DNA of 34,256 nt from Pseudomonadota bacterium (GCA_021785265.1 JAJYFY010000008.1:1-34256); one strand, 5' to 3'. Positions 1-9,152 are shown, counted from the stretch's first letter. Notes: a model not told the origin generated them from the sequence alone. Made by a program: numbers and translations.

Positions 1-487
1 GGATGGGATGGCCTTCGACACCCGCCTTCGTCGCCAGTTTCGCGAGATGTCCGAAGGCCTCAATGAACGCCGGACGGCAATCCGGATACCCCGAATAATC
101 AATCGCATTGACCCCGATAAAAATGCGCGGGGCCTCCAAAATCTCGGCCCAGCCGAGGGCCAACGCCAGAAAGACCGTATTGCGGGCCGGGACGTAGGTC
201 ACCGGGATGCCTCCCTTCCCCTCCTCTTCCTGGGGCAAGGTCCAGGCAGGATCGGTCAGGGCCGAGCCCCCGAAGCGTCCGAGATCGACCCGGACCACGA
301 CATGGTCCTGGGCCCCAACCCGTCGGGCCAGTCGGTCAGCCGCACGGATTTCAGCATGGTGGCGCTGACCGTAATCGAGAGTAAGCGCATAGCACTCGCA
401 CCCGTACTCCCGCGCTGCAATCGCCAGGGTCGTCACCGAATCCAGCCCGCCTGAAAAAAGGACAACCGCACGGGAATGCGTGGTCAC
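1..487 (-). CDS. queC: 7-cyano-7-deazaguanine synthase QueC (3' truncated by window edge)
   Basis: ATP-dependent conversion of 7-carboxy-7-deazaguanine to preQ0 in queuosine biosynthesis, cytoplasmic. Reading the minus strand from a GTG at 487-485 gives 162 residues open to the window edge. The PP-loop motif SGGLDS lies at residues 12-17, DYGQRH at 38-43 and YVPARNT at 98-104, all hallmarks of QueC. The C-terminal zinc-binding cysteines would lie beyond base 1. The GTG overlaps the queE stop in a GTGA, so the two genes are translationally coupled and act in consecutive steps of one pathway. The identity is firm; only the end is missing. Confidence 0.95.
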   Translation of the reverse strand, partial: MTTHSRAVVLFSGGLDSVTTLAIAAREYGCECYALTLDYGQRHHAEIRAADRLARRVGAQDHVVVRVDLGRFGGSALTDPAWTLPQEEEGKGGIPVTYVPARNTVFLALALGWAEILEAPRIFIGVNAIDYSGYPDCRPAFIEAFGHLAKLATKAGVEGHPI

Positions 488-1182
488 CGGCCCGGTTCTC
501 CACCCCAGAGAACCTTGTGGACTTGGATCTGGAAACGTACCGGCAGTCGGTCGGCCAGGATCCATTCAGCCAGCTCGCGCGCCTCGAGCTGGCCGTAGAC
601 CGGGGAAAAGAGGACTTCGAGCCGACCGGCTAGTCCGTACCGTTCGAGGGCCGCCCGTGCCCACTCATAATCCTCACGGTTCGCAATCACGCACTTGACC
701 TGATCACGCGGACCCAGGTGAACCAGGTTCTCATAGCGGTTCTTCGCCATCTCACCCGACGCCGGAGGCTTGAGATCGACCACGCGGGCCACACGGGGAT
801 CCACCCCCTCGACCGGAAGAGCTCCACTCGTCTCGAGCGAAACCTGAAAGCCCTGATCCGCCAGCTGGGTCAGGAGCCCCGGGGTTTCCTTCTGGGCCAA
901 AGGCTCGCCCCCGGTCACACACACGCGCGAGACGCCGTAGGAGGCCACCTGTTTCAGGATCGCCGAGACGGCAAGCCGCTCTCCTCCCGAGAAGGCATAC
1001 GCCGTGTCGCACCAGACGCAACGGAGCGGACATCCGGTCAGTCGGACGAAAACCGTGGGATAGCCACTCTCCCGGGCCTCACCCTGAAGCGACAGGAAAA
1101 TTTCGCTCACCCGGAGCCGGGGGTCGGTGACGACGGAAGTCCTCGGGTGCCCGGTTTCCTCCGATCGGGTCTTGGGCCTCAA
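484..1182 (-). CDS. queE: 7-carboxy-7-deazaguanine synthase QueE (radical SAM)
   Basis: Radical-SAM enzyme that contracts the ring of 6-carboxytetrahydropterin to 7-carboxy-7-deazaguanine, the step before QueC. The 232-residue product has the [4Fe-4S] motif CPLRCVWC (Cys51, Cys55, Cys58; CX3CX2C) and the SAM-binding TGGEP at 90-94. The family-typical start of the fold ([11 protein letters not shown]) begins near residue 25, so the first ~20 residues are a non-conserved extension and a shorter start is possible. The ATG at 1182 was chosen because it overlaps the cpoB stop by 4 bases, as elsewhere in this operon. Confidence 0.95.
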   Translation of the reverse strand: MRPKTRSEETGHPRTSVVTDPRLRVSEIFLSLQGEARESGYPTVFVRLTGCPLRCVWCDTAYAFSGGERLAVSAILKQVASYGVSRVCVTGGEPLAQKETPGLLTQLADQGFQVSLETSGALPVEGVDPRVARVVDLKPPASGEMAKNRYENLVHLGPRDQVKCVIANREDYEWARAALERYGLAGRLEVLFSPVYGQLEARELAEWILADRLPVRFQIQVHKVLWGGEPGR

Positions 1183-1970
1183 GGCGTGCCGGATCCCGCA
1201 CCCAGAGACTTGAGCTTCTCGCGGGCCAGCCGGGCCGAACTCGAGTGCGGAAACTTTTGGACCACTTCCGCAAGCGTTTGGCGACCAGCCCGGGGGTGCC
1301 CCATGGCGAGTTGGATCAAGGCAGCCTGGAACAGGGCGGCCGAGGCCTTGGGGGAATGGGGGTCATCCCGGATCACGCGGAGCGAGTCCCGGAGCGCACC
1401 TGAAAAATCCTGGATCTGGAGTTTCGCTGCACCTTCCCAGTAATCGGCATTGGCCACGAGCGGACTCTTGGGATAGCGGTGGCGGAAGATCTTGAAGGCA
1501 TTGATCGCCGAGTGGTAGTGGCCATTCTCGATGAGATGGAGAGCGGACCGGTAAGCAGGGGCCGCACCGGTCCCGGACGGATGCGCCACAGCTGCAGCCG
1601 GTGCCGGGGCCATTTCCGAGGGAGGGGCCGACGACGGGCTCGGGGCCGCCTGGAGTCGGGACAGTCGACGGTAGACTTGTATCCAGCGGGCACTTTCCCG
1701 CTCCCGGAAACGGCTCATCGTGTGGTGAACACGGGCCAGCGACCCTTCAAGCCTCTGGATTTCGCTGCGTTCGCTCTGCATTTCGCGGGTCAGCCGAAAG
1801 AGACTCCGGCTCTGAACGAGGTGCTCCAGGTGGGCCAGGCGGACATCGAGCGCATGGATCCGGGCGTAGACCGGATCCGTCAGAGGAACGGTTTTGGGTC
1901 GGGTCGCGCATCCGCTCAGACCAACCAGGAAAATCGCGGATCCCAAGGAATAAAGCAGTACACGTTTCAT
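1179..1970 (-). CDS. cpoB: Cell-division coordinator CpoB (YbgF), TPR protein with a lipobox
   Basis: CpoB links the Tol machine to PBP1B and coordinates outer-membrane constriction with septal peptidoglycan synthesis in the periplasm. The 263-residue product has a short signal peptide ending in the lipobox LSGC (Cys21), a helical heptad-like region (~40-110), an Ala/Pro/Ser linker (~110-135) and C-terminal TPR-type repeats (~138-255, with HRYPKSP and QKFPHSS repeat ends). E. coli CpoB is a soluble periplasmic protein, so the lipobox is unusual and suggests a lipid-anchored form. A GGGAG ribosome site lies 5 bases before the ATG. It sits where tolB-pal-cpoB normally runs, but pal is missing. 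Confidence 0.9.
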   Translation of the reverse strand: MKRVLLYSLGSAIFLVGLSGCATRPKTVPLTDPVYARIHALDVRLAHLEHLVQSRSLFRLTREMQSERSEIQRLEGSLARVHHTMSRFRERESARWIQVYRRLSRLQAAPSPSSAPPSEMAPAPAAAVAHPSGTGAAPAYRSALHLIENGHYHSAINAFKIFRHRYPKSPLVANADYWEGAAKLQIQDFSGALRDSLRVIRDDPHSPKASAALFQAALIQLAMGHPRAGRQTLAEVVQKFPHSSSARLAREKLKSLGAGSGTP

Positions 1971-1992
1971 GGTGACTCCCGCCCCGGAGGGC

Positions 1993-3336
1993 TCAATGGG
2001 GACTACCCGGCAGGTCCGGACCCCACGCCGGCGTGGTGATGGATTCGCCGGCCCCCAAGGGAATGCGGATGGGCCGGATCACGTCTCCATGCGTGGAGAC
2101 GGTTTCGAGAATCCGATGATGATCTTGATAGGCACTAAACAGGATGATCGATCCCCCTGGCCCGAAACACGGCGTGTCGTCCAAGGGCCCCGGAGTGAGA
2201 AGATGGATCGTGTGCTTCTTGAGGTTCATGCGGGCAATTCTCAGTAATCCCTGCTTGCGGGCCACAAAGACCATCTCGTGCCCGGTGGGTGAAATTGCAG
2301 GCGCCGCATTGTAATGTCCATGGAAGGTCAGGCGATGCGTCCGCCCGCCCGGAAGCGCTTTCCGATAAATCTGTACACTGCCTTCCCGGTCGGAGGTAAA
2401 GGCCATGCGCTCTCCACCGGGAAACTCCGCAGGTTCGGTGTTGATCCCCGAGGCATGCGTCAGGAAGTGGAACTTGAGCGTCCGGAGATTGAGCCGACCG
2501 ATCGCCGAACTGCCGCCCTCGGAGGTCACGGTCACGAGCAGGTGGCCGCCCCCGGGCGTAAAGACCGGTGTTTCATCGAGCCCAGGCCGGTTGAGGACCC
2601 GGCGCCGTTGCCCCGTAGCCAGGTTTTGCACGTAGATGGACGGGAAGCCATTTTCGAAGGAGACGTAGGCAATCCGGTTGCCGTGCGACGAAAAGGCAGG
2701 AGAGACAATCGGCTGGAGCGACCGGACGACGGCCTGGGGATCATATCCGTCGTAGCCGGCGATCATGAGAGCATAACGCCGGTGGGGACCCTGGCGGCGC
2801 GACTCGACATAGGCGATACGACTCGTGAACGGAGCCAGCTGACCGGTCAGTTTCTCGAAGATGAGGTCACTCGCATCATGGGCGGTAAGGCGGAGCCGCT
2901 GCAGGTTGGTGGGAATGGCAAATGCCAAAACCTGATGGGCCGCCGGAACGTTGTACAGGTGGAAGACCAGTCGCCAGCCCCCCCCCGGGTGGTCCTGGAC
3001 CACACGCCCGATGACCAGGTAACTCATGCCGAGCGCTTTCCAGTTGAGGAAGTTGATCTGCGCGGGCCGCGTGGGTTGCTGGACGAGATCCCGTCGTGAC
3101 AGGGTCCGGAACAGGCCGGTCCGGACCAGATCATGGGCGATGATCGTGGCGGGTTGGAAGGGAGGACGACCGCCCACCTGCCAGGCAAACGGCACCACGG
3201 CGATCGGTGTCGCGGTCCGGACACCATGGGTAATCCGGATCTTGAGCGCACCCCAGGCCGGGGTGGCCAAGAAGGCCAAGACCAAGCCGGGAATGCAAAG
3301 ACGACATCGGGTTCGGATGGGCTGCGGAATCCTCAT
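1993..3336 (-). CDS. tolB: Tol-Pal system periplasmic beta-propeller protein TolB
   Basis: Periplasmic component of the Tol system; it normally cycles between Pal and TolA. The 447 residues comprise a Sec signal peptide ending near Ala30, an N-terminal segment LKIRITHGV that corresponds to the 'TolB box' of E. coli, the alpha/beta domain, and a C-terminal six-bladed propeller. The propeller is seen as repeated blade motifs such as SPAFSSHGNRIAYVS, TPVFTPGGGHLLV, PAISPTGHEMVFV and PCFGPGGSIILFSA. The start codon overlaps the tolA stop by 4 bases. The stop is 22 bases from cpoB, with no room for pal. Confidence 0.97.
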   Translation of the reverse strand: MRIPQPIRTRCRLCIPGLVLAFLATPAWGALKIRITHGVRTATPIAVVPFAWQVGGRPPFQPATIIAHDLVRTGLFRTLSRRDLVQQPTRPAQINFLNWKALGMSYLVIGRVVQDHPGGGWRLVFHLYNVPAAHQVLAFAIPTNLQRLRLTAHDASDLIFEKLTGQLAPFTSRIAYVESRRQGPHRRYALMIAGYDGYDPQAVVRSLQPIVSPAFSSHGNRIAYVSFENGFPSIYVQNLATGQRRRVLNRPGLDETPVFTPGGGHLLVTVTSEGGSSAIGRLNLRTLKFHFLTHASGINTEPAEFPGGERMAFTSDREGSVQIYRKALPGGRTHRLTFHGHYNAAPAISPTGHEMVFVARKQGLLRIARMNLKKHTIHLLTPGPLDDTPCFGPGGSIILFSAYQDHHRILETVSTHGDVIRPIRIPLGAGESITTPAWGPDLPGSPH

Positions 3337-4172
3337 GGTACGCTCCCGGGATGAAAATCAAAGATGAGATGTCGCTTGAAAATAGCCGGATCGGTGGGCA
3401 TGGGCAGGGGGGACGCCCTGAACACCGCGGTCAGAACCGACTGGCGGACGCTGGCACTGCCGTTACACTGACCCAGGTGGGCAGCCACGACCCCCCCACC
3501 GGGAGCCAGCGTGACTGAAACGGCACACGACAGATCCCCGTGGACACCCGGCGGGCGAATCCATGCATTTTCGACCTGGCTCCGGATCGCAGCCACCCAG
3601 GCCGAAAGTTCCGAACGCCGCCGTTCGCGCGCAGCCGCGGCCGCTTCGGCCTCCTGCTCGGCCCGCTTCCGCGCCTCGGCCGCCTGTACCGCTCGCCGTC
3701 GCTCAGCTTGGAGTGCCTGCAAGGCCTGTACCTGAGCCTCATGGGCCGCTGCTTGACGGGCGGCCATGGCTGCAAGCGCTTTTTGCTGGGCCAGCTTCTC
3801 GGTCTGGAGACGGGCCAGTGCCGCCTTCTGGGCGATGAGTGCACGAGCCTGCTCGGCACGGAGCGCCGCCAGATGGGCGGCCGCCGCACGCTGTTCGGCC
3901 CGGGCCCGTGCCGCCTTCGCGGCAAGCGCTTGTGCCTGTTCCTCGCGGGCTTGTTCCCGCTCCTGTCGCCGTTTCTGGTAGGCGGCCCAGGCCTGTTCCA
4001 CGGCTTTTCCGTTGACCACCCGGGCCTGGACCGGATGCGCCGCCGGCGGAACCGGTTCGCCCGAACCATGGACCAGAGCCGACCGGATACCGACCACCAA
4101 CAGGACCAGGATCAAGCCGTGCAGAAGCAGTGACTGGATCCACGCTCGTTGGGTTGCACGTCTCGGAATCAT
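3333..4172 (-). CDS. tolA: Tol-Pal system inner-membrane protein TolA
   Basis: Inner-membrane-anchored protein that spans the periplasm and transmits proton-motive force from TolQR to TolB/Pal. The 279 residues show one N-terminal membrane segment (~14-32), a long charged Ala/Arg/Gln/Glu-rich helix (~60-195; repeats like AARARAEQRAAAA) and a C-terminal globular TolA/TonB-like domain (~195-279). That domain holds a pair of cysteines (SCAVSV, GQCNGS) matching the disulphide known from E. coli domain III. It is somewhat shorter than E. coli TolA because the helix is shorter. It starts 3 bases after the tolR stop. Confidence 0.93.
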   Translation of the reverse strand: MIPRRATQRAWIQSLLLHGLILVLLVVGIRSALVHGSGEPVPPAAHPVQARVVNGKAVEQAWAAYQKRRQEREQAREEQAQALAAKAARARAEQRAAAAHLAALRAEQARALIAQKAALARLQTEKLAQQKALAAMAARQAAAHEAQVQALQALQAERRRAVQAAEARKRAEQEAEAAAAARERRRSELSAWVAAIRSQVENAWIRPPGVHGDLSCAVSVTLAPGGGVVAAHLGQCNGSASVRQSVLTAVFRASPLPMPTDPAIFKRHLIFDFHPGSVP

Positions 4173-4175
4173 GGA

Positions 4176-4607
4176 TCAGGAACCGCGGTGGACCGGCCCG
4201 GGGCGGGTCATGAGTCCGATGCCATGCGCGCCGGCCTTTTGCAAGAGCACCATCGCCCCAATCACCGAGCCATAGGCGGTCCGTCGATCCGCCTTGACGA
4301 GAACCGGGGTGGCGGGCTCATGGCGCAGCACGGCCATCACGAGGGCACGGATCACCCGGCGCGTGGCCGGACGTCGGGGATGGGCAGCAATATTGAGGAA
4401 CAGTTGACCGGAGCGATTCACGGTCAGGACAATCGGGGTATGGTTCGGGTGTACCGGCAGGAGCTTGGCGGCCGCTTGGGGCAAGCGCACATGGACCCCC
4501 TCCTGGAGGAGAGGCGCCGTGATCATGAAAATCACGAGCAAAACCAGCATCACGTCGATGTAGGGCACGACGTTGATTTCACCCACCACCCGGCGGCGGG
4601 CTCTCAT
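4176..4607 (-). CDS. tolR: Tol-Pal system proton-channel protein TolR
   Basis: ExbD/TolR-family component of the TolQR proton-driven motor in the inner membrane. The 143 residues include a single membrane helix (~17-36) with the proton-carrying Asp18 in the INVVPYIDVMLVLL motif, followed by a periplasmic domain with the family's VLVKADRRTAYGSVI region. Its start overlaps the tolQ stop (ATGA). Confidence 0.95.
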   Translation of the reverse strand: MRARRRVVGEINVVPYIDVMLVLLVIFMITAPLLQEGVHVRLPQAAAKLLPVHPNHTPIVLTVNRSGQLFLNIAAHPRRPATRRVIRALVMAVLRHEPATPVLVKADRRTAYGSVIGAMVLLQKAGAHGIGLMTRPGPVHRGS

Positions 4608-5296
4608 CGGCTTTCACCTCCTGCAGCCACCGGTTGATAGCGCTGGAGAACGGCCGAGAACTCATCGATGAATCCCTCCATACGGTTTTCCATCCGGCTG
4701 AGCTCGGTTTGGAAACGATTGTAGGCGATCACAGCCGGGATGGCCGCGAACAGACCCATAGCTGTCGCAATCAGGGCCTGCGAGATACCTGGGGCCACCA
4801 TGGACAGGGTCGCCTGCTGGACATTACCCAGCGCGTGAAAGGCCGTCATGATGCCCCAAACGGTGCCGAACAGGCCGACGTAGGGGCTCACAGAGCCCAC
4901 GGTGGCCAGGAAAGGCAACTGTTCCTCGAGGCTATCCACGGCCCGCCGTTCGGTCGCGAGCATGCTGCGCCGGGCCCCCTCCAGAGCGAGTCCGCTGTTG
5001 CCGAGTCGCAGGAGGCGGGCGTACTCCCGGTAACCGGCCTGGAAAATCTGTTCAAAAATTCCGGGATCGACCTCCTGTTCGCTGATCTGACGGTAGAACT
5101 TGCCCAAGTCGGCTCCAGCGGCATCGTACCGCAAGTCGAACGTGCGGGCAGCGGCCTTGAACTTCCGGAACAGCGCGCGCTTCTGAAACATGATCGACCA
5201 AGAGGTCACAGAAGCAGCGAGGAGCAGGAGAAGAACCAACTGCACGATCCAGCTGGCCTCGACTACGAGGGTCCAGAAAGAGAGATGTGTCGTCAT
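4604..5296 (-). CDS. tolQ: Tol-Pal system proton-channel protein TolQ
   Basis: MotA/TolQ/ExbB-family proton-channel subunit of the inner membrane. The 230 residues hold an N-terminal membrane helix (~13-35), a cytoplasmic region (~40-125) and two C-terminal helices carrying the family block PYVGLFGTVWGIM and the stretch ALIATAMGLFAAIPAVIAYN. The length matches E. coli TolQ. Coupled by 4-base overlaps to both ybgC upstream and tolR downstream. Confidence 0.96.
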   Translation of the reverse strand: MTTHLSFWTLVVEASWIVQLVLLLLLAASVTSWSIMFQKRALFRKFKAAARTFDLRYDAAGADLGKFYRQISEQEVDPGIFEQIFQAGYREYARLLRLGNSGLALEGARRSMLATERRAVDSLEEQLPFLATVGSVSPYVGLFGTVWGIMTAFHALGNVQQATLSMVAPGISQALIATAMGLFAAIPAVIAYNRFQTELSRMENRMEGFIDEFSAVLQRYQPVAAGGESR

Positions 5297-5712
5297 GGGG
5301 CAAGCACCTTGTGGAGAATCTCGGGAAACGGCCGGGGCCGAAACGAGGTGGTGGACACGGAGACCAGGCGGATTGAGCCCTCCCCGATCACCTGGGTCTC
5401 CCCCCGGCAGACCGGCTGGACCAGTTCGAGACTGGCGGACTTCATCGCTTGGACTCCCACACCGACCCAGAGTTCATCGTCGTGCCGGGCCGGGGCCCGA
5501 TAGCGGACCCTAACCTCGCCGACCACGAACAGGACCCCGAGCTCGTCGGCCAAGCGCGCGATGGACCAGCCCTCCCGTCTCAACCACTCGGTCCGGGCCC
5601 GGTCCATGTAGCGGAGGTAAGCCGTATGGTAAACCACCCCCGCCGCATCCGTGTCCTCGTAGTAAACCCGGATCGGCAATCGGAACCGCATGGGCGGCCA
5701 TCCCGGTTTCAT
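5293..5712 (-). CDS. ybgC: Acyl-CoA thioesterase YbgC (hot-dog fold), tol-pal associated
   Basis: Hot-dog acyl-CoA thioesterase that is habitually the first gene of the tol-pal cluster. The 139-residue product has the family signature [13 protein letters not shown], with catalytic Asp22 equivalent to Asp18 of the E. coli enzyme, followed by [12 protein letters not shown]. Met8 could serve as an alternative start, but Met1 was kept because its ATG overlaps the ruvB stop by 4 bases. The physiological substrate in the Tol context is not settled. Confidence 0.94.
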   Translation of the reverse strand: MKPGWPPMRFRLPIRVYYEDTDAAGVVYHTAYLRYMDRARTEWLRREGWSIARLADELGVLFVVGEVRVRYRAPARHDDELWVGVGVQAMKSASLELVQPVCRGETQVIGEGSIRLVSVSTTSFRPRPFPEILHKVLAP

Positions 5713-6731
5713 GGGGGGAACAGGCCGCCATCCCGCTTGGGGGGCTCGATGCCGAGCTGACGGTAGGCTGCCTCCGTGACTGTTCTCCCGCGCGGCCCCC
5801 GCTGCAGATAGCCCTTCTGGATCAGGAAGGGCTCCACCATTTCCTCCAGTGTCCCCCGTTCCTCGCCCAAGGTGGCCGCCAACGCGTCGATGCCGACCGG
5901 CCCTCCGCCATGCTGTTCGATGATAGTCAGGAGGAACCGTCGGTCCAGAAGGTCGAAGCCGGCACTATCCACCTCGAGGAAGGTCATGCCTTCGTGGACT
6001 GTTTCCGGATCGATCCGGCCCCCGTGCCGGACTTCGGCGAAATCGCGGATGCGGCGCAACAGGCGGTTGGCGATGCGCGGCGTCCCGCGTGAACGGCGCG
6101 CAATTTCGTGGGCGGCGACCTCGGAGACGGGGATGCCGAGCAGACGGGCTGAACGACGGACAATCGACGAGAGGTCATCGGGCCCATAGAACTCGAGATG
6201 CGCCGAAACACCAAAACGGTCCCGCAGGGGCGAGGTCAGGAGGTTGGCCCGAGTGGTAGCCCCGACCAGAGTGAAGGGGTGAAGCGGGATCCGGATGGAT
6301 CGGGCTCCGGGTCCTTCCCCCACCAGGATGTCGAGCGCCCGCTCCTCGAGTGCCGGGTAGAGAATTTCCTCCACGGAAGGCGGCAGGCGGTGGATCTCGT
6401 CGATGAACAGCACGTCGCGGGGTTCGAGATTGGTGAGGAGGGCGGCCAGATCACCCGGACGCTCGAGTACCGGGCCCGAGGTCACCCGGATGTTCACGCC
6501 AAGCTCGTGGGCAATGATATGCGCGAGGGTGGTCTTGCCCAGACCCGGATGCCCGTAAAGCAGGACATGATCGAGTGCCTCGGATCGCAGGCGAGCGGCC
6601 CCGATGAACACCTCGAACTGCTCACGGACTTTCCGCTGGCCGATATATTCCGACAGCCGGTAAGGCCGCAGGGTCTGGTCGAAATCCTTGGCGACCGATT
6701 GCGGCAGATCCGGTTCCCCAGCCGTGGTCAT
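5709..6731 (-). CDS. ruvB: Holliday junction branch-migration ATPase RuvB
   Basis: AAA+ motor that with RuvA drives branch migration of Holliday junctions. The 340 residues include Walker [10 protein letters not shown] (60-68), Walker [11 protein letters not shown] (~107-116), sensor-1 region GATTRANLL, the arginine-finger region RDRFG and the C-terminal winged-helix domain ([13 protein letters not shown]). Full length for the family. 4-base overlaps with ruvA upstream and ybgC downstream fuse the recombination and Tol genes into one operon. Confidence 0.98.
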   Translation of the reverse strand: MTTAGEPDLPQSVAKDFDQTLRPYRLSEYIGQRKVREQFEVFIGAARLRSEALDHVLLYGHPGLGKTTLAHIIAHELGVNIRVTSGPVLERPGDLAALLTNLEPRDVLFIDEIHRLPPSVEEILYPALEERALDILVGEGPGARSIRIPLHPFTLVGATTRANLLTSPLRDRFGVSAHLEFYGPDDLSSIVRRSARLLGIPVSEVAAHEIARRSRGTPRIANRLLRRIRDFAEVRHGGRIDPETVHEGMTFLEVDSAGFDLLDRRFLLTIIEQHGGGPVGIDALAATLGEERGTLEEMVEPFLIQKGYLQRGPRGRTVTEAAYRQLGIEPPKRDGGLFPP

Positions 6732-7315
6732 GGTGACTGGCCCAGAGAAAGCTTGAGGGCGGCCCGAATGAGTTCAGTGGAACTGAGGTCGCTTTCCTGG
6801 CGGGCCAAAAGCCGTTCCGCCTCCTCCCGCCGGTATCCCAACGCCAAAAGTCCGGTCAGCGCCTCTTCTCTCGCCGAGACCGGAGGGGTCACGCCGGGGG
6901 CGCCAGGATGCCAGTCCCGTAGACGATCCCGGAGCTCGAGGACCAGCCGTTCCGCCGTTTTCTTGCCCACCCCCGGCACCCGGACCAGCAACCTGGAATC
7001 CTCTCGGTGGATGATGGCCACAAAATCACCAACCGGAAAGGTGGAGAGAATGGCCAAAGCCACACGCGGTCCGACCCCGCTCACCCGCAGGAGATGGCGG
7101 AACAGGACACGTTCCTCCTCGTCCAAAAAACCGTAAAGGAAGGCCCCGTCCTCGCGGACCAGGTGATGGGTGACGAGAACGACCTCACTCCCCACCTCGG
7201 GCAGACGGGCTGCCGACAGGAGCGGCATGTCGAGTTCGTACCCAACCCCTGCCACCTCCAGGGCAACGCGGGGCGGAGTCTTCGCCGCCAAACGGCCACG
7301 AAGATAGCCGATCAC
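6728..7315 (-). CDS. ruvA: Holliday junction recognition protein RuvA
   Basis: Tetrameric junction-binding partner of RuvB. Starting at the GTG at 7315 gives 195 residues beginning V(M)[11 protein letters not shown], the expected RuvA N-terminus; an upstream in-frame start would add 18 residues that the family lacks. This GTG also overlaps the ruvC stop (GTGA), like the neighbouring junctions. The helix-hairpin-helix region ([16 protein letters not shown] and [19 protein letters not shown]) and the C-terminal RuvB-binding domain ([16 protein letters not shown]-like) are visible. Confidence 0.96.
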   Translation of the reverse strand: MIGYLRGRLAAKTPPRVALEVAGVGYELDMPLLSAARLPEVGSEVVLVTHHLVREDGAFLYGFLDEEERVLFRHLLRVSGVGPRVALAILSTFPVGDFVAIIHREDSRLLVRVPGVGKKTAERLVLELRDRLRDWHPGAPGVTPPVSAREEALTGLLALGYRREEAERLLARQESDLSSTELIRAALKLSLGQSP

Positions 7316-7821
7316 GGCCCACCCCCGGCGGCGACCATACCCGGATTCCGGTCGCGGAACAGGTGGCAAAGCGCTACGGCCAAGGCATCGGCTGCATCCT
7401 CGGCTGGCGGTTCGCCGAGCCGCAGGATGAGGGCCACCATCTTCTGGACCTGGGCTTTTTCTGCTCCTCCAAAGGCCGTCATCGAAAGTTTCACCTGCCT
7501 CGGGCTGTATTCCACGACCCGCGGCTGTCGGGTCTCGCCCATGACGGCGGCGAGGGCGGCTCCCCGAGCCTGCCCGAGCACAAGCGCACTCCGGATATTG
7601 CGGTGAACAAAACTGCTTTCGATCGCCACTTCAGCGGGCTCCCACTGTCTCATGACGGCCCGGACTTCCCGATAGATCACTCCCAGACGTTCGGGCAACG
7701 GGGCCCGGACATCCGGTCCGATCACCCCACAGGCGAGAAAATGGGGGGCGCCTCGCCTCTTCTCGATCACGCCATATCCCGTCCGCCGTGACCCCGGATC
7801 CAGGCCCAGGACGGGGCTCAT
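7312..7821 (-). CDS. ruvC: Crossover junction endodeoxyribonuclease RuvC
   Basis: Holliday-junction resolvase of the RNase H fold. The 169 residues carry all four acidic catalytic residues: Asp8 in GLDPGSRRTGYG, Glu68 in VAIESSF, and Asp142 and Asp145 in AEDAADALAVA. Full length. Its ATG overlaps the yebC stop by 4 bases and its stop overlaps the ruvA GTG, giving the order yebC-ruvC-ruvA-ruvB that is usual in gammaproteobacteria. Confidence 0.97.
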   Translation of the reverse strand: MSPVLGLDPGSRRTGYGVIEKRRGAPHFLACGVIGPDVRAPLPERLGVIYREVRAVMRQWEPAEVAIESSFVHRNIRSALVLGQARGAALAAVMGETRQPRVVEYSPRQVKLSMTAFGGAEKAQVQKMVALILRLGEPPAEDAADALAVALCHLFRDRNPGMVAAGGGP

Positions 7822-8576
7822 GAAGCATCCTGGAACCGCCGGATGGCTTCCTCGGAAAAATCGGCATTGCTGTAGAGATTCTGGACATCGTCCAGTTCCT
7901 CGAGGTTGGCCATGAGCTTGAGTACAGAAAGGGCATCGTCTCCCGAGACCGGAACCTGGATCGAGGCCTGCAGGGTCACCTCTCCGGACGACGCCGTAAA
8001 TCCCGCGGCCTCGAGACGGGATCTGACCGATTCGAAAAACTCGGGGTCCACGGTCACGGTGAGACTTCCATCCCCCGGATCCTCGACATCCTCGGCCCCT
8101 GCATCCAAGGCCCGTTCAAAAAGCGCTTCCGCCCGCTCGGGAGTAAGTGGATACTGGAGAATCCCGACCCGTCGGAACAGATAGGCCACTGCACCATCCG
8201 CGCCCAGATTGCCGCCCGACTTGGCGAACGCATGGCGAACCTCGGAAACCGTCCGGTTCCGGTTATCCGTGAGGCATTCGACCAGAATCGCGACTCCTCC
8301 CGCCCCATAGCCCTCGTAGCGGACCTCCTCGAAACTGTCCGTGGCCTCTCCTCCTTGTAGACGCTTCAGTGCCCGCTCGATCCGATCTTTCGGCACATTC
8401 GCTGCATTGGCCCGTTCCATCGCGAGACGCAGGCGGCTGTTCCGGGATGGATCCGCTCCCCCGTGACGGGCCGCACTCTGGACTTCCCGCATGACCCGGG
8501 TGAACAGACGCGCCTTGCGCGCATCCTGGGTTCCTTTCCGGTACTGGATATTTGCCCACTTGCTGTGTCCGGCCAT
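7818..8576 (-). CDS. yebC: YebC/PmpR-family (TACO1) protein
   Basis: YebC-family cytoplasmic protein. Members have been described as transcriptional regulators and, more recently, as ribosome-associated factors that help translate proline-rich stretches. The 252 residues begin with the invariant MAGHSKWANIQYRK and contain the NVPKDRIERAL and YEGYGAGGVAILVE blocks and the C-terminal region NLYSNADF. Full length. It starts the coupled cluster that continues into ruvC. Confidence 0.96.
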   Translation of the reverse strand: MAGHSKWANIQYRKGTQDARKARLFTRVMREVQSAARHGGADPSRNSRLRLAMERANAANVPKDRIERALKRLQGGEATDSFEEVRYEGYGAGGVAILVECLTDNRNRTVSEVRHAFAKSGGNLGADGAVAYLFRRVGILQYPLTPERAEALFERALDAGAEDVEDPGDGSLTVTVDPEFFESVRSRLEAAGFTASSGEVTLQASIQVPVSGDDALSVLKLMANLEELDDVQNLYSNADFSEEAIRRFQDAS

Positions 8577-8582
8577 GGCGAC

Positions 8583-9152
8583 TCAAAAGGAGATCCGGAA
8601 GCCGACGTTGACTCCGCTATCTAGGGTGATGACCGGCGTGCCCGCGTAGGCGACACCGACGTGACGATAGCCGACATAGACGAGACCATGGCGCAGCAGG
8701 TAATAGCCGAAATGGGCCTCGTATTCAAGGTAACGGTCGGTTGCGCCGAAAGCGACCGCATTGGGTGCGTAGTAGACATGGCCGCCAAACCCGAGCCGGT
8801 TGTAGCCGACCCAGGTGGTATGAAACGAAACCCCGACCGCAAGAGCCGAGCCGCTCTCGTGGATCAGGCTCGCATCGGCATAAACCAGCCGTGCGCCCAA
8901 CCCGATCCAGATCGGATGGCCTCCCGGGTTCGCATTGGCCACGAGCTCGAGAGCTGCATCCCCCACGCTCCCGCGCCGACGATGCTCCAGGTAACCGACA
9001 CTGCCATAGAGTCCTGTCCCGGTGAGGTCCGTCCCCAGACTTAGGCCGAATGCCCGGTCACTGACATTGAGATTGAAGTTGCTCGACGCCTGTGCCGACG
9101 GCATCGCGAAGACCAGGCCGATCAACAAAACCACGCAAGACAGGCGGTTCAT
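8583..9152 (-). CDS. YfaZ-like outer-membrane beta-barrel protein
   Basis: Predicted small outer-membrane barrel of unknown role, resembling the YfaZ family. From the ATG at 9152 it is 189 residues with a clear Sec signal peptide (MNRLSCVVLLIGL...SAQA), then alternating hydrophobic strands (GLGARLVYA, FGGHVYYAP, YLEYEAHFGYYLL, GLVYVGYRHVGV) and a C-terminal Phe as in outer-membrane barrels. An upstream in-frame ATG at 9188 has a GAGG 10 bases before it and would add 12 residues to the signal peptide. The stop lies 6 bases before yebC, so it may head that operon. Confidence 0.7.
   Translation of the reverse strand: MNRLSCVVLLIGLVFAMPSAQASSNFNLNVSDRAFGLSLGTDLTGTGLYGSVGYLEHRRRGSVGDAALELVANANPGGHPIWIGLGARLVYADASLIHESGSALAVGVSFHTTWVGYNRLGFGGHVYYAPNAVAFGATDRYLEYEAHFGYYLLRHGLVYVGYRHVGVAYAGTPVITLDSGVNVGFRISF

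Noticed and set aside
2314-4133. Plus-strand ORFs opposite tolB and tolA
   Set aside because: Low-complexity Arg/Gly/Pro translations antisense to well-conserved tol genes; no ribosome sites or motifs.
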